DNA of 64,000 nucleotides from CAWANP01 sp963783445 (GTDB lineage: Bacteria > Chloroflexota > Anaerolineae > JAAYZQ01). The stretch lies in assembly GCA_963783445.1 (NCBI GenBank), contig CAWANP010000009.1, forward strand, positions 186,001-250,000, read 5' to 3'. The translations under genes and the position numbers were made by a program. Position 1 is the stretch's first letter; every line of letters starts with the position of its first letter. Below the pieces are notes generated by a model. That model was not told the origin of the DNA, did not search any database, and saw only the letters and a list, made by a program, of their open reading frames with translations. Of the stretch, positions 45,935 through 56,395 are shown in pieces.

Positions 45935-46887
45935 GGCCCCGACTCCTTGCTCTGGACCGGTACCGCCGAAGCGACCCCCCGCTGCTCGGCCGGCCGCAAT
46001 CGGTCTTGCAGCACCGCCCGGCCGCCCAACAGAGCGACCGCGGCGTAGATAAGCCAATTCAACAGGAAAAAGGTCTGGTCCTTAAAGTGTTTGTCGTGGA
46101 ACAAGCGCATCGTCTCATAAAACTGTATGTTGGCAAAATGGCTCCGCTGTTTGCTCGACTGGCCCTTGTAGTGGAGCACCGTCACCTCTGCATTGTACCA
46201 CACCTGCCAATCCCGCTGCTTGATGCGGTAGCAGAGGTCCAGGTCTTCGGCGTACATAAAGAACTGCTCGTCCAGCAGGCCAACCTGTTCCAGCACCTCC
46301 CCCCGCATGAGCATAAAGGCCCCGACTACCGAATCCACTTCCGTGGTGACGTCGGGCGGCAGATAGGTGAGGTTGTAGCGCCCAAAGCGCTTGCTGCCGG
46401 GGAAGAGCCGGCTCAAGCCGGACATGCGGTAGGCGGCTACTTGTGGCGTCGGAAAACTGCGCCGGCATGCCTTGTCCAGGCTGCCATCCTCCCGGACCAA
46501 CCGCGGACCGGCCACACCGGCCTGAGGATGCTCCTCCATAAAGGCCAGCATGTCCGCCAGCGCCGAGGGTGGCAGAACCGTATCCGGGTTCAGCAGCATG
46601 GCGTATAGGGGCCGGTCGGGATCGGCAGCGCCTCCGTCGTCGGAGAAACCAAAGGCCCTCAGCCCCAGGTTGTTGCCGGCGGCGTAGCCGCGGTTCTCGG
46701 TGCGGATAAGCCGCACCTGGGGGTACTCGGCCGCGACCATGTCGGGGCTGCCATCGTCAGAGCCGTTGTCGACGACGCACACCGAAAAGGTAAACTCGCC
46801 CCGGCTGTCATACACAGAGGCCAGGCAGTCCCGCAACAAGTCGCGGACGTTATAGTTTACGATGACGACTCCCAGATCGAGGTTCAT
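45931..46887 (-). CDS. Glycosyltransferase family 2
   Basis: About 318 residues from ATG 46887 (MNLDLGVVIVNYNVRDLLRD). GT-A fold with CVVDNGSDDGSPDMVAAEYP, ENRGYAAGNNLGLRAFG, and the DxD-like acidic site in MLLNPDTVLPPSALADM. A second conserved segment is FMYAEDLDLCYRIKQRDWQV, typical of rhamnosyltransferase-like GT2 enzymes. A C-terminal hydrophobic segment (FFLLNWLIYAAVALLGGRAV) may associate it with the membrane. It is coupled to the downstream glycosylphosphotransferase, so both probably act on one surface polysaccharide. Confidence 0.9.
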   Translation of the reverse strand: MNLDLGVVIVNYNVRDLLRDCLASVYDSRGEFTFSVCVVDNGSDDGSPDMVAAEYPQVRLIRTENRGYAAGNNLGLRAFGFSDDGGAADPDRPLYAMLLNPDTVLPPSALADMLAFMEEHPQAGVAGPRLVREDGSLDKACRRSFPTPQVAAYRMSGLSRLFPGSKRFGRYNLTYLPPDVTTEVDSVVGAFMLMRGEVLEQVGLLDEQFFMYAEDLDLCYRIKQRDWQVWYNAEVTVLHYKGQSSKQRSHFANIQFYETMRLFHDKHFKDQTFFLLNWLIYAAVALLGGRAVLQDRLRPAEQRGVASAVPVQSKESGP

Positions 46888-46888
46888 C

Positions 46889-47161
46889 TCAGCGTAATTG
46901 ATCGTACACCTCACGCCGGTGCCTGACACTGTATAGCGTCAGAATCTGAGCCTCGTTGTCGATCCAAAGTATCACTCGATAGTCTCCTACCCTGTACTTG
47001 TGCAACCCCTTCAGACCATCGGGAAGATGACTGAGTGGAAAGCGCAGAGCCTCCGGGTTGTCGGCCAACCACTCAACCTTGCGCACCACCCGTCGTGCAA
47101 CAGGGAGGTCAAGGTTCCCGAGATCTTCCTCGAACTCGGGGGTAGTTTCTACTCGATACAT
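46889..47161 (-). CDS. RelE/ParE-type toxin
   Basis: 90 residues beginning MYRVETTPEFEEDLGNLDLP, with PDGLKGLHKYRVGDYRVILW and LYSVRHRREVYDQL, characteristic of the RelE/ParE superfamily. Such toxins cleave mRNA on the ribosome (RelE) or poison gyrase (ParE), and the branch cannot be told with certainty. The HRREVY ending favours the RelE branch. The start overlaps the upstream antitoxin stop by 13 nt. It ends 2 nt before the glycosyltransferase gene. Confidence 0.85.
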   Translation of the reverse strand: MYRVETTPEFEEDLGNLDLPVARRVVRKVEWLADNPEALRFPLSHLPDGLKGLHKYRVGDYRVILWIDNEAQILTLYSVRHRREVYDQLR

Positions 47162-47403
47162 AGCTCCTGCTTCAGGTCATCCAGAGTTCGAGTCTCACCC
47201 TCAGCGTGGTGAGCACGAGCCCGATGCATCCGTGCCAGAAAATCGGTATCTTGAGAGATCAAGTAGTCTTCCAGTTCGTCTTGAAACTCCTCAAAGACTT
47301 GCACTGCCTCCGACATCCTTTGGAGCAGAGAGACCGGGACGGATATCGTATCAGCAGTCGCATCCTCTTTTGGACGCTGAAGTGCAGCGGATGTTTGACT
47401 CAT
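47149..47403 (-). CDS. Antitoxin partner of the RelE-type toxin
   Basis: 84 residues. A short N-terminal region is followed by DTISVPVSLLQRMSEAVQVF, a strand-plus-helix like a ribbon-helix-helix/Phd-type DNA-binding start, then an acidic helical tail (TRTLDDLKQELCIE) that would wrap the toxin. Position, size and 13-nt overlap with the toxin gene are typical of an antitoxin. The precise fold is inferred. Confidence 0.75.
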   Translation of the reverse strand: MSQTSAALQRPKEDATADTISVPVSLLQRMSEAVQVFEEFQDELEDYLISQDTDFLARMHRARAHHAEGETRTLDDLKQELCIE

Positions 47404-47492
47404 TAGCTATTACCTCCCAAAAATATCACCCCTCGCTCACCAGCGCAATTGGCTTGAGCATTCTTCAATCAGATCCAAGCTGCGAGAGCAAT

Positions 47493-48651
47493 TCATGCCA
47501 GGATGTTCCGCGCAATCACCACCCGCTGGATCTCGCTGGTGCCCTCATAGATCTCGGTGATCTTGGCGTCGCGGAAATGGCGCTCCACCGGGTATTCTTT
47601 GCTGTAGCCGTTGCCGCCATAGATCTGGACCGCCTTGGTCGTGACCCACATGGCCGTTTCCGAGGCGTAGAGCTTGGCCATGGCCGCCGGCAGCGTGTAG
47701 CGAGCCCCGGCTGCCTTGGCCTCCTCCTTGGCCAGGGCCGCCTGGTAGGTCAGCAGCTGGGCGGCCACGAGGCGCGTTTTCATATCGGCCAGCATCCACT
47801 GGATGCCTTGAAACTGGGCGATGGGCTGCCCGAATTGCTCCCGCTCTTTGGCATAGTCACGGGCCGCCTCATAGGCCGCCTCGGCGATGCCCACCGCCTG
47901 AGCCGCGATGCCGATCCGGCCCGCATCCAGAATCGCCAGGCCGATCTTAAAGCCCGCGCCCTCGTCGCCCAACCGGTGCCAGGCGGGCAGGCGGTAGTTC
48001 TCGAAAACCAGCTCTGAAGTATGAGACGCCCGGATACCCAGCTTGGGTTCCACTTTTCCGGGGGAAAAGCCCGGAAAGCGTCGTATCCACGACAAAGGCC
48101 GAGATGCCCCGGTGGCCCAGGCTCCGGTCAGTCATGGCAAACAAAATCACATAGTCCGCGTTGGGGCCGCTGGTCACCCAGGCCTTCAGGCCGTTGATTA
48201 CGTACTCGTCCGCCTCCGGGTCGTATTCGGCGGTGCAGCTCATGTTCGCCGGGTCGGAGCCGGCCTGGGCCTCGGTCAGCGAATAGGCGCCAAGCTTTTC
48301 CCCGCTGGCCAGGGGCCGCAGGAATTCTTCCTTCTGCCTCTCGGTGCCAAAGACATAGAGCCCGTGACAGACCAGCGAGTTGTTGACCGACATGATGACG
48401 CCATGGGAAGCACAGGCTTTGGAGATCTCGATCATGGACAGCACGTAGCTCAGGGTGTCCAGGCCAGTACCGTCATACTCCTCCGGGATCTCGATGCCCA
48501 TGAACCCCAGATCGCCCATCTTTTGGACCGTCTCGACCGGAAAGCGGCCCTCCTCATCGATCTCGGCAGCGATGGGCGCAATCTCTTTCTGGGCAAAGTC
48601 CCGCGCCATGTCCTGGATCATCCGGTGTTCTTCGGTCAGCTTTAGGTCCAT
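47493..48651 (-). CDS. Acyl-CoA dehydrogenase, short-chain/butyryl type (one frameshift)
   Basis: FAD enzyme that oxidises acyl-CoA to enoyl-CoA in fatty- or amino-acid breakdown. It starts at ATG 48651 (MDLKLTEEHRMIQDMARDFA). FAD-binding motif AYSLTEAQAGSDPANMSCTA and WVTSGPNADYVILFAMTD are present. The frame changes near 48060 at a G5 run. The C-terminal part has RIGIAAQAVGIAEAAYEAAR and the ending VQIYGGNGYSKEYPVERHFR then DAKITEIYEGTSEIQRVVIA, with the catalytic Glu in the I-Y-E-G-T motif. The joined length of about 385 residues matches the family. Confidence 0.9.
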
Positions 48652-48869
48652 GCAGACCTCCTCAGTTTCGTCGCCAGGGAAAAGCCCTCTCGGCCAACGG
48701 GTTCCGCTGCCCAATTATACTACAGAACTGTTCCAGGGAAAAGCATCGTGGACTGCCCGGACGAGCACGAATTTCCGGCCGGGATCCGATGGGGGGCTGC
48801 GCTTGTTAGGAATCTGCAGGAGGAATTCGAACCGCGACTCTAGTACCCTGGCGATGCCGCAGCCAGACC

Positions 48870-48898
48870 TTGTCCGGTAGTTCTGTTTATGGTATAAT
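48870..48898 (+). promoter_or_regulatory. Promoter of SARP-like regulator copy 1
   Basis: TTGTCC at 48870-48875 and TATAAT at 48893-48898 with a 17-bp spacer. The layout is the same as the promoter of copy 2. Confidence 0.65.
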
Positions 48899-49074
48899 AG
48901 TCCGTGACCGGACCATGGAACTATGCCCTGCATCGAAGGCTTTCCCCAAAGATCCCACCAGGGCAGATATCAAGCGCCGCAGTAACGGGCCGGACCTGGC
49001 CCCCTGGTGGAGTGCCGTCGTAGTCCCATCGTAGCACGCCTTCTCTATGCTCACGCAGCACAAGGAGGTTGAGG
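48899..49074 (+). promoter_or_regulatory. Conserved structured 5' leader, copy 1
   Basis: About 176 nt between promoter and start codon. Most of it is shared with the leader at 52946-53121. Possible stems are TGCCCTG (48924-48930) with CAGGGCA (48959-48965), and GGGCC (48987-48991) with GGCCC (48998-49002). The last 40 nt before the gene, including CTCACGCAGCACAAGGAGGT, are nearly identical in both copies. It may be a cis-acting RNA. I do not recognise a known riboswitch class. Confidence 0.5.
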
Positions 49075-52000
49075 TTGGCTCCAGTCTTGCACATTCGCCT
49101 GCTGGGGGATTGCTACCTCTGCTATGACGGTGCGTCGACCTCTGGTGTGCCTGAGGCCGGTGTGCCCGTAGTGGACATCAATACCCCTCGCCTGCAATCG
49201 CTGCTGGCTTATCTCCTTCTGCACCGAGAGGCTCCCCAATCCCGGTCGCACGTGGCCTTTCAGTTCTGGCCCGATTCGACCGAAGCCCAGGCCCACAGCA
49301 ACCTGCGCACGCTGCTGCACCGCTTGCGCCGGGCGCTGCCCGACGCGGACCAATTCATATCGGTCGAGGGGCAGACGGTTCAGTGGCAACAGGATGCGCC
49401 TTATTCCCTCGATGTAGCCAGCTTTGACCAGGCTCTGACCCAAGCAGGTCTGGTGGGGGAAAGGGCGAAAGCGCGGCCTTTGCTGGAACAGGCCATCGAG
49501 CTGTATGGGGGAGACCTATTGCCCAGTTGCTACGACGACTGGATCCTGCCCGAACGGGAGCGGCTGAACCAGGCCTACCTCAGGTCCATAGGGAAATTGA
49601 TCCAGGTGCTGGAAGCCGGGAGGGAATATGACCAGGCCATCCGCTATGCCCAGCGCTTGCTGCGGCACGACCCCCTGCACGAGGCGGCCTACCGCCGGCT
49701 GATGCGGCTGCGGGCCTTGAGCGGCGACCGGGCCGGGGCACTGCGCGTCTATCACACTTGCGCCACGACGTTGCAGCAGGAGCTGGGGGTGGGGCCGAGC
49801 CCCGCCACCCAGCGGGCCTACGAGGACCTGCTGCAGGCCGAGACCCAGCCAGATCTTGCCAGCCGGTCCGTACCCGGCGTCTCGCCGCTGGTCGGGCGGG
49901 AGGAGGAATGGGCCCAGTTGCAGACCGCCTGGCGCCGGTCCTCCCGCGGACCGCGTTTTGCCCTGCTGCAGGGCGAGGCAGGCATCGGCAAGACGCGGTT
50001 GGTGGAGGAGCTGCTGCACTGGGCAGAGCGGCAGGGGATCGCCAGCGCCTATGCCCACTGCTATGCCGCCGGGGGCGAGTCGGCTTACGCGCCGGTGATG
50101 GCCCTGCTGCGTGCTCGTCCCTTGCCAGCCCTGGACGATGTGTGGCTCAGCGAGGTAGCCCGCCTGCTGCCGGAGGTACGGGCCGAGAGACCGGATCTGG
50201 CCCCTGCCCGGCCGATGACTGAACCCTGGCAACGACAGCATCTTCTCGAGGCCCTGGCCCGGGCTGCGCTGGGCGAGGGCCAGCCGCTGCTGCTGGTCAT
50301 CGACGACCTGCACTGGTGCGACCGGGAGACGCTGGACTGGCTGCACTACCTGCTGCGTTTCGACCTGGGGGCGCGGCTGCTGGTGGTGGGTACCTGCCGG
50401 CCGGAGGAACTGGACGGAACCTGTTCCTTTGCCACGACGCTGCCCATGCTGCACCACGACGTGCGGCTGACCGAGATCGAGCTGGGTCCACTGGACGAAA
50501 CCGAAACCATCTCGCTGGCCGTTAACGTAGCTGGCAAGCGACTTGAACCAGGGATGTTCGACACGCTCTATCGCGAGACCGAGGGCAATCCTCTTTTTGT
50601 GGTCGAGATGGTGCGGGTTGGCATGGACCATGGGGGTGGGCGTTGGACACAGGTGACGGCTGCGATCAGTCCGGCGCCCAACCTGCAGCTCCCCGCCAGC
50701 AAGTCCTTCCCCCACGGGTACAGGCGGTGTTGGCCGCTCGGATGAACCAACTTTCGCCGCCAGCCCGGGAGATAGTCGGGCTGGCGGCCACCATTGGCCG
50801 AGCCTTCACCTTCCCCGTGCTGCGGCAGGCTGGAGACAGTGACGAGGATGACCTGGTGCGCGGGCTGGATGAGCTGTGGCAGCGGCGCATCGTGCGCGAG
50901 CGGGGCGTCGACGCCTACGACTTTAGCCACGACAAGCTGAGGGAAGCGGCCTACGGCGCCCTGAGCCCAGCGCGCCGTGGGCTATTGCACCACCGTGTGG
51001 CCCAAGCCCTGGAGACGGTTCACGCGCCGGCGCTAGACCGGGTCAGCGGCCAGATTGCAGCCCACTATGAACGCGCCGGTCGGCCGCAGCAGGCGGTTCC
51101 CTACTACCTGCAAGCTGGCGAGGCAGCCTCTCGGATCTATGCCAACGATGAAGCCGAATCCTCCTTCCGGCAAGGATTGGCCCTTCTGGAAGCGGGTCCA
51201 GAGGCTGCAGTGCGACAGGACAGGTCACAGGAGATGGCGGCCCGACTGTACGAGGGTTTGGGCCAAGTCCTGAGGTTCACCGGTCGGCATGATGAGGCCC
51301 GTGCGGCCTTTGAGGACGCTTTGGAGAGGATTGAGGTCAATAAGCGGCTGCTCCGGTCCCGCCTCCTGGTCGCCATCGGCTTCACCTGGTGGGGACAGGG
51401 CCAGTTCGACCAGGCTTTGAGCAGCTACGCCGAAGCGGAGCGCGTTCTCGGGCCAGAGTCAGCCAGACCGCAATCTTCCTGGTGGCGGCAATGGTTGGAT
51501 ATCCAGCATGGGCGACTTATGGTCTACTATTTCATGGGTCTGTGGCCGGAGATGGGGAAATTGGCAGCTAGGGCGCAACCGGCGGCTGAACGGTACGGAA
51601 CACCTGTCCTACGGGCCTGGCTCATTCTCGCTCTGGTGGGGACCGCCATGAGACGTGACCGCTACGCGATTGCTGACGAGACGCTGGCAATGGCCCGGGC
51701 TGCCGAGGCGGCATGCCAGGAGGCAAGAAATCCTTTTCACATCGCTTTGAGCTACCTTGCGCTCGGCTGGTGTTATCTGCTACGCGGAGAGCCCCTGGAA
51801 GCGGAGAGAGAGCTGCAATCCATGCTGGCGCTGACAGAACGAACAGGGGACGTGCACAATCGCGTGTACGCCCTGGCCTGGCTGACCGTCGTACGCCATA
51901 CGCGCGGCCAGGTGGACGCCGTGCGGGACTATGCCGCGCGCACGCTGGAGGCGGCCACGGCCGCCCACATGCCCGAACAGATTGCCGTCGCGCGAGCCAA

Positions 52001-52334
52001 TCAGGCCTGGGTTGCCTGGCGCAGGAGGAACCTGGCGGAAGCAGAGGAACTGGGCCAAACAGCCCTCCGATCCTGGCAGCGCAGCCAGTGGGCCTATGCC
52101 TTCCAATGGATGGCGCTCTGGCCGCTGCTGGTCGTGGCGCTGGAGCGGGAGGCGATCCCCGAGGCCCTGGATCATGCGCGGGCGCTTCTGGACCCCCAGC
52201 AGCAACGTCTGCCTGGCGAGCTGGAAGCAGCCCTGGAAAGATCCATCCAGGTAGGCGATGAAGGCCCACCGGAAAAAGTTCGTCCTTGCCTCCAGCGAGC
52301 TATCGAATTGGCTCAAGAGCTGGGCTACCTGTAG
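49075..52334 (+). CDS. SARP-family transcriptional activator with AAA ATPase and TPR domains, copy 1 (one frameshift)
   Basis: About 1,086 residues, of the AfsR/SARP type. Residues 1-95: OmpR-like winged helix (APVLHIRLLGDC; RSHVAFQFWPDSTEAQAHSN). Residues about 100-245: BTAD domain (YGGDLLPSCYDDWILPERER; HDPLHEAAYRRLMRLRALSG). Residues about 270-500: AAA/NACHT-like ATPase with Walker A GEAGIGKTRL near residue 299 and Walker B LLLVIDDLHWCD near 404. The remainder is TPR-like helices. The start is TTG 49075 behind AAGGAGG, the position conserved in all four copies; TTG 49069 is too close to the ribosome binding site. The frame changes near 50,700. It presumably activates nearby or distant genes in response to a signal sensed by the TPR part. 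Confidence 0.87.
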
Positions 52335-52506
52335 CGCTTCAGCAACGCTTCAGGCGCTTCGTTGGATTGACACCCCAATCTTAATTCTTTCCCAGATCCG
52401 TGGCCTATGAAACGCTTCGGGAAACGGATATAAAGCGGCCACTGGTGTATACTGTCCTCAGAACGGTGGCAAAACCAACACAGGAAAGAACAAAGGAGGG
52501 TGTCAG

Positions 52507-52821
52507 ATGTCTGAGGAACAAAAGACCGTGGCGAAAGAGGAACAAACGGTTGGTCTGGTATCCGGGACACCGGTCCAGGTACGCAAACGGCGGGCGGCGG
52601 AGCCGCCCATCCAGACGGGAGATGCGATCAAAAGTGGCTCACAGCTCTTTACGGTACGCATGTGGCCAGAGCCTATGGATGATGGCCAGGTCGAATGGCG
52701 GGGCAAGGTCGATCATGTGGCCAGCGGCGAGGGCTATGCCTTCCGCGACTGGGCCAGGTTGACAACCTGCATCGAAAAGATGCTGCAAGGGGGCTGGCGC
52801 AGGGGAGTCGGTGTGGGCTAA
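52507..52821 (+). CDS. Small protein of unknown function between SARP copies 1 and 2
   Basis: 104 residues from ATG 52507 behind AAAGGAGGG. Conserved-looking core: LFTVRMWPEPMDDGQVEWRG followed by KVDHVASGEGYAFRDWARLT. From memory, a similar W-R-G-x-V-x-H-V-x-S-G-E ... F-R-D-W pattern occurs in small Chloroflexota proteins, but no function is known. The N-terminal half is charged and probably disordered. A long hairpin follows at 52861. Confidence 0.6.
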   Translation: MSEEQKTVAKEEQTVGLVSGTPVQVRKRRAAEPPIQTGDAIKSGSQLFTVRMWPEPMDDGQVEWRGKVDHVASGEGYAFRDWARLTTCIEKMLQGGWRRGVGVG

Positions 52822-52860
52822 CATGCCTGCATCACGATGAGGACAGCGGAATTGGAACGG

Positions 52861-52900
52861 GTATTCGAGGCAGATGGCTCCTGCCATCTGCTTCGAATAC
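52861..52900. terminator. Long perfect-loop hairpin after the small protein gene
   Basis: GTATTCGAGGCAGATGGC and GCCATCTGCTTCGAATAC form an 18-bp stem with one mismatch (G-U in RNA) and a TCCT loop. It lies 39 nt after the stop and just before the promoter of copy 2. No T-run follows on the plus strand, so it may be an insulator or a protein site rather than a simple terminator. Confidence 0.55.
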
Positions 52901-52916
52901 GTATGTCAACCTAAAT

Positions 52917-52945
52917 TTGCCCCCCAGCTCTGAGTGTGATATAAT
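52917..52945 (+). promoter_or_regulatory. Promoter of SARP-like regulator copy 2
   Basis: TTGCCC at 52917-52922 and TATAAT at 52940-52945 with a 17-bp spacer. Confidence 0.65.
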
Positions 52946-53121
52946 AATTCGCGACCGGACCATGGAAGTCTGCCCTGCATCGTAACCCTTCCCCATAGTT
53001 CTTACCAGGGCAGATGTCAATCGACGCAGTAACGGGCCGGATCGGGCCCCCCTGCGGAGTACCATCGTAGCCTCATCGGAGCACGCCTTCTCTATGCTCA
53101 CGCAGCACAAGGAGGTCTCAG
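52946..53121 (+). promoter_or_regulatory. Conserved structured 5' leader, copy 2
   Basis: Same length as the leader of copy 1 and alignable along its whole course. Stems TGCCCTG (52971-52977) with CAGGGCA (53006-53012) and GGGCC (53034-53038) with GGCCC (53045-53049) are kept, while loop and spacer bases differ (for example loop GGATCG instead of GGACCT). It would govern copy 2 and probably copies 3 and 4. Confidence 0.5.
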
Positions 53122-56100
53122 TTGGCTCCTGTCTTGCACATTCGCCTGCTGGGGGATTGCTCTCTCTGTTATGATGGTGCGTCAGCCACTGACGTGCCCG
53201 TAACGGAGGTCAATACTTCCCGCCTGCGATCCTTACTTGCCTATCTCCTTCTGCACCGTCAGGCCCCCCAGCCCCGATCTCACGTGGCTTTCCAGTTCTG
53301 GCCCGATTCGACCGAATCCCAGGCCCACAGCAACCTGCGCACGCTGCTGCACCGTCTGCGCCAGGCGCTGCCCGCTGCGGACCAATTCATATCGGTCGAG
53401 GGGCAGACCCTGCAATGGCGGCGAGATGCGCCTTATACCCTGGATGTGGCCAGCTTTGAGCAGTCTATGATCAGGGCGGACCAAACCGAGCAAGCTGGCG
53501 ATGGTGCAGCCGTGCGAGCAGCCCTGGAACAGGCCATCGATCTGTATGGGGGCGACCTGCTGCCCAGTTGCTACGACGACTGGATCCTGCCCGAGCGGGA
53601 GAGGCTGCACCAGGCTTACATCAGGGCTATGGATCAGTTAATTCAGGTCCTGGAGGAGGCGCGGGAATACGACCAAGCCATCCGCCATGCCCAGCGCCTA
53701 GTAGGTCATGACCCGTTACATGAGGCGGCCTACCGGCGCCTGATGCGCCTCCGGGCCTTGAACGGAGACCGGGCAGGAGCCCTGCGTATCTACCACACTT
53801 GCGCCACGACCCTGCAGCGGGAGCTTGGCGTCGAGCCAAGCCCAGCTACCCAAAGGGCCTACGAGCAGGTGCTGCGCGTGGAGCCCCGTCCCGAGCCCGT
53901 GGGGCAGGCACCCTCTGCAATCTCGCTGCTGGTAGGTCGAGAGGAGGAGTGGACCCAGTTGCAGACCACCTGGCGCCGCTCCGCCCGTGGACCGCGTTTT
54001 GCCCTGTTGCTGGGTGAAGCGGGCATCGGCAAGACGCGACTGGTGGAGGAGTTGCTGCACTGGGCAGAGCGGAGGGGGATCGCGTGCGCCTACGCCCGTT
54101 GCTACGCCGCCGAGGGCGAACTGGCCTATGCGCCAGTGACGGCGCTGCTGCAGGCCCGCCCCCTGCCGCCCCTGGAGGACGTGTGGTTGAGCGAGGTCGC
54201 CCGCCTGCTGCCCGAGGTGCTGGCCGAGCGGCCAGACCTGCCGCCGCCGCGGCCCATGACCGAAGCCTGGCAGCGCCAGCGGCTCTTTCAGGCCCTGGTC
54301 CGGGCGGTGTTGGGTAACAATTCACCACCCGAGCCCCTGTTGCTGGCTGTCGAGGACTTGCAGTGGTGCGACCGCGAAAGCCTGGACTGGCTGCACTACC
54401 TGCTGCGTTTCGATCCGCGGGCGCAGATATTGGTGATCGGCACCTGTCGCCCTGAAGAGTTGGCTGGTGGCTGTCCATTCAGCGCCGCGCTGCCTGCGCT
54501 GCACCGAGACGTGCGCCTGACGGAGATCGAACTCGGCCCGCTGGACGAAGCGCAGACGAAAACCCTGGCGGCTAACGTGGCCGGTCAGGCGCTTGACGAG
54601 GCGGTCGCCCGCCGCCTGCACCGCGAAACGGAGGGCAATCCCCTGTTCGTGGTCGAGACCCTGCGGGCCGGGTTGCCCGTACCGCAGGAAGAGTTTGAGG
54701 CTGAGGAACTGCACCTTCCGCCCCGGGTGCAGGCCGTGCTGGAGACGCGCCTGGCCCAGCTCACGCCCCCGGCCCGCGATCTGGCCGGGCTGGCGGCGAC
54801 CGTCGGCCGGGCTTTTACCTTCCCTGTGCTGCGTGCTGCGGGCAACGGCGACGAGGATGCCCTGGTGTTGGGCCTGGACGAGCTGTGGCAGCGGCGCATT
54901 GTGCGCGTGCGTGCGGCCAATGCCTACGACTTTAGCCACGACAAGCTGCGCGAGGTGGCCTACGGCAGTCTGGGTCCGGTACGGCGCCAGCTCCTGCACC
55001 GGCGCGTGGCCCAGGCCCTGGAAGCCGTCCACGCGCCAGAGCTGGATGTCGTAGCGCGCAGGGTGGCGGTCCACTATGATCGGGCTGGTTTGGTGGAGCA
55101 GGCTATCCCTCGTTATGTCCAGGCCGGCCATGCGGCCAGTAGAATCTACGCCAGAGAGCAGGCCGTTGCCTCCTTCCGGCGGGGGCTGGTGTTGCTGGAA
55201 GAGGGATCTTGGGACGCGGCGCGGCAGGATTGGTACCGGGAGGTGATGGCCCAGCTTTACGAGGGCTTGGGCGATGCCCTGCAGTTCAGCCAGCCGGATG
55301 CGGCCCGGCTGGCCTACCAGAACGCTGTCCAGGAGGCACCTCGGGACGATTTACTCAAGTTGGCCCGGCTACATCGCAAGATCGGGGATACCTGGCACAG
55401 GCAGGGCGAGTTTGAAAAGAGCCTGCGAGCTTGCAGTCGAGCCGAAACCTGCCTAGGTCCAGAGCAGCCCGGGCCCTCCGCCGATTGGTGGCGGGAATGG
55501 CTGGCGCTACAGTATCGGCGGTTTCAGAGCATCTATGCCCTGGCCCGATGGCGCGAGATGGTCGAGTTGATTGAGCGGATACGGCCGGCCATAGACCAGC
55601 ATGGAGCCGCGGCCGATCGTGGCTGGTTCTATACGGGCCGCACGGTGATGGCCATGCGGCGCGACCGATATGTCATCTCGGATGCAACCCTGGCCGATGC
55701 CCGGACCGGCTGGACGGAAGCCTGAAGACGGACGATCTGTCGCTCGTCGCCCAAGCTCAGTTTATCGCTGGGCTGGGTTCTGGTGCTGCGCGGCGACCTC
55801 GATGAGGCGGAGGAACCCCTGCAGGCCGCCCTGGCGCTCGAGCGATCAGATTGAGTATCCCGCTGTACGGGGCCTGGGCGCTGACCTGGTTGACCGTTCT
55901 CTATCGCAGGCGCGACCAGGTGGAGGAGACACGGCGCTACGCTCGCGCGCGGGTTGGAGGTGGCGTCAGCGGGCGGCATCCCTGAACAGGAGGCCATGGC
56001 CCAGGCCAACCTGGCCTGGATCGCCTGGCGTCTGGGGGATATTGCCGAGGCGGAGGAACTGGGGCGGGCTGCCCTGGACTTGTGGCAGCGAGGCCAGTGG

Positions 56101-56343
56101 GTCTACGCCTTCCATTGGACAGCGCGCCTGCCCCTCCTGGCCGTGGCGCTAGAGAAGGAGGCAGTCCCCGAGGCACTGGACCATGCGCGGGCGCTCCTGG
56201 ATCCACAACAGCAGCGGTTGCCCCAGCTCTTGGAGGCTGCCCTGGAAGAAGCCATCCAGGTGGAGGATGATGGCCAACCGGAAGCTACTCGATCCCGTCT
56301 CCAGCAATCTGTCGAATTGGCCAAGGATCTTGGCTTCCTGTAG
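53122..56343 (+). CDS. SARP-family transcriptional activator with AAA ATPase and TPR domains, copy 2 (frameshifted near C-terminus)
   Basis: About 1,074 residues. The first 867 residues are one open frame and give the clearest view of the family: winged helix with MAPVLHIRLLGDCSLCYDGA, BTAD domain, Walker A GEAGIGKTRL near residue 298, Walker B LLLAVEDLQWCD near 407, and a sensor-like RETEGNPLFVVETLRAG. A helical region with FSHDKLREVAYGSLGPVRRQ precedes the TPRs. Frames change several times between 55,715 and 55,955. The C-terminus ends VELAKDLGFL, shared with copy 3. Start TTG 53122 follows AAGGAGGTCTCAG. Confidence 0.88.
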
Positions 56344-56395
56344 AGATTTCAGCAAACACCCTGCCTGGTAGGACGCTCATCAAAGGAGGTCGCGG

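Noticed and set aside
46889..47403. Toxin-antitoxin pair considered as part of a defence island
   Set aside because: Neighbours are surface-glycan and acyl-CoA dehydrogenase genes. No restriction, Abi or CRISPR genes are near, so it is an ordinary isolated pair.
48800..48860. TTCGAA string on the minus strand resembling a tRNA T-arm (GGTTCGAATTCC)
   Set aside because: The flanking bases do not pair as a T-stem and no acceptor, D or anticodon arm could be placed.
48899..49074. Regulator leader tested by eye against known riboswitch classes (cyclic-di-GMP, cobalamin, glycine, THF)
   Set aside because: None of their conserved core strings could be found, so it is left as an unassigned structured leader.
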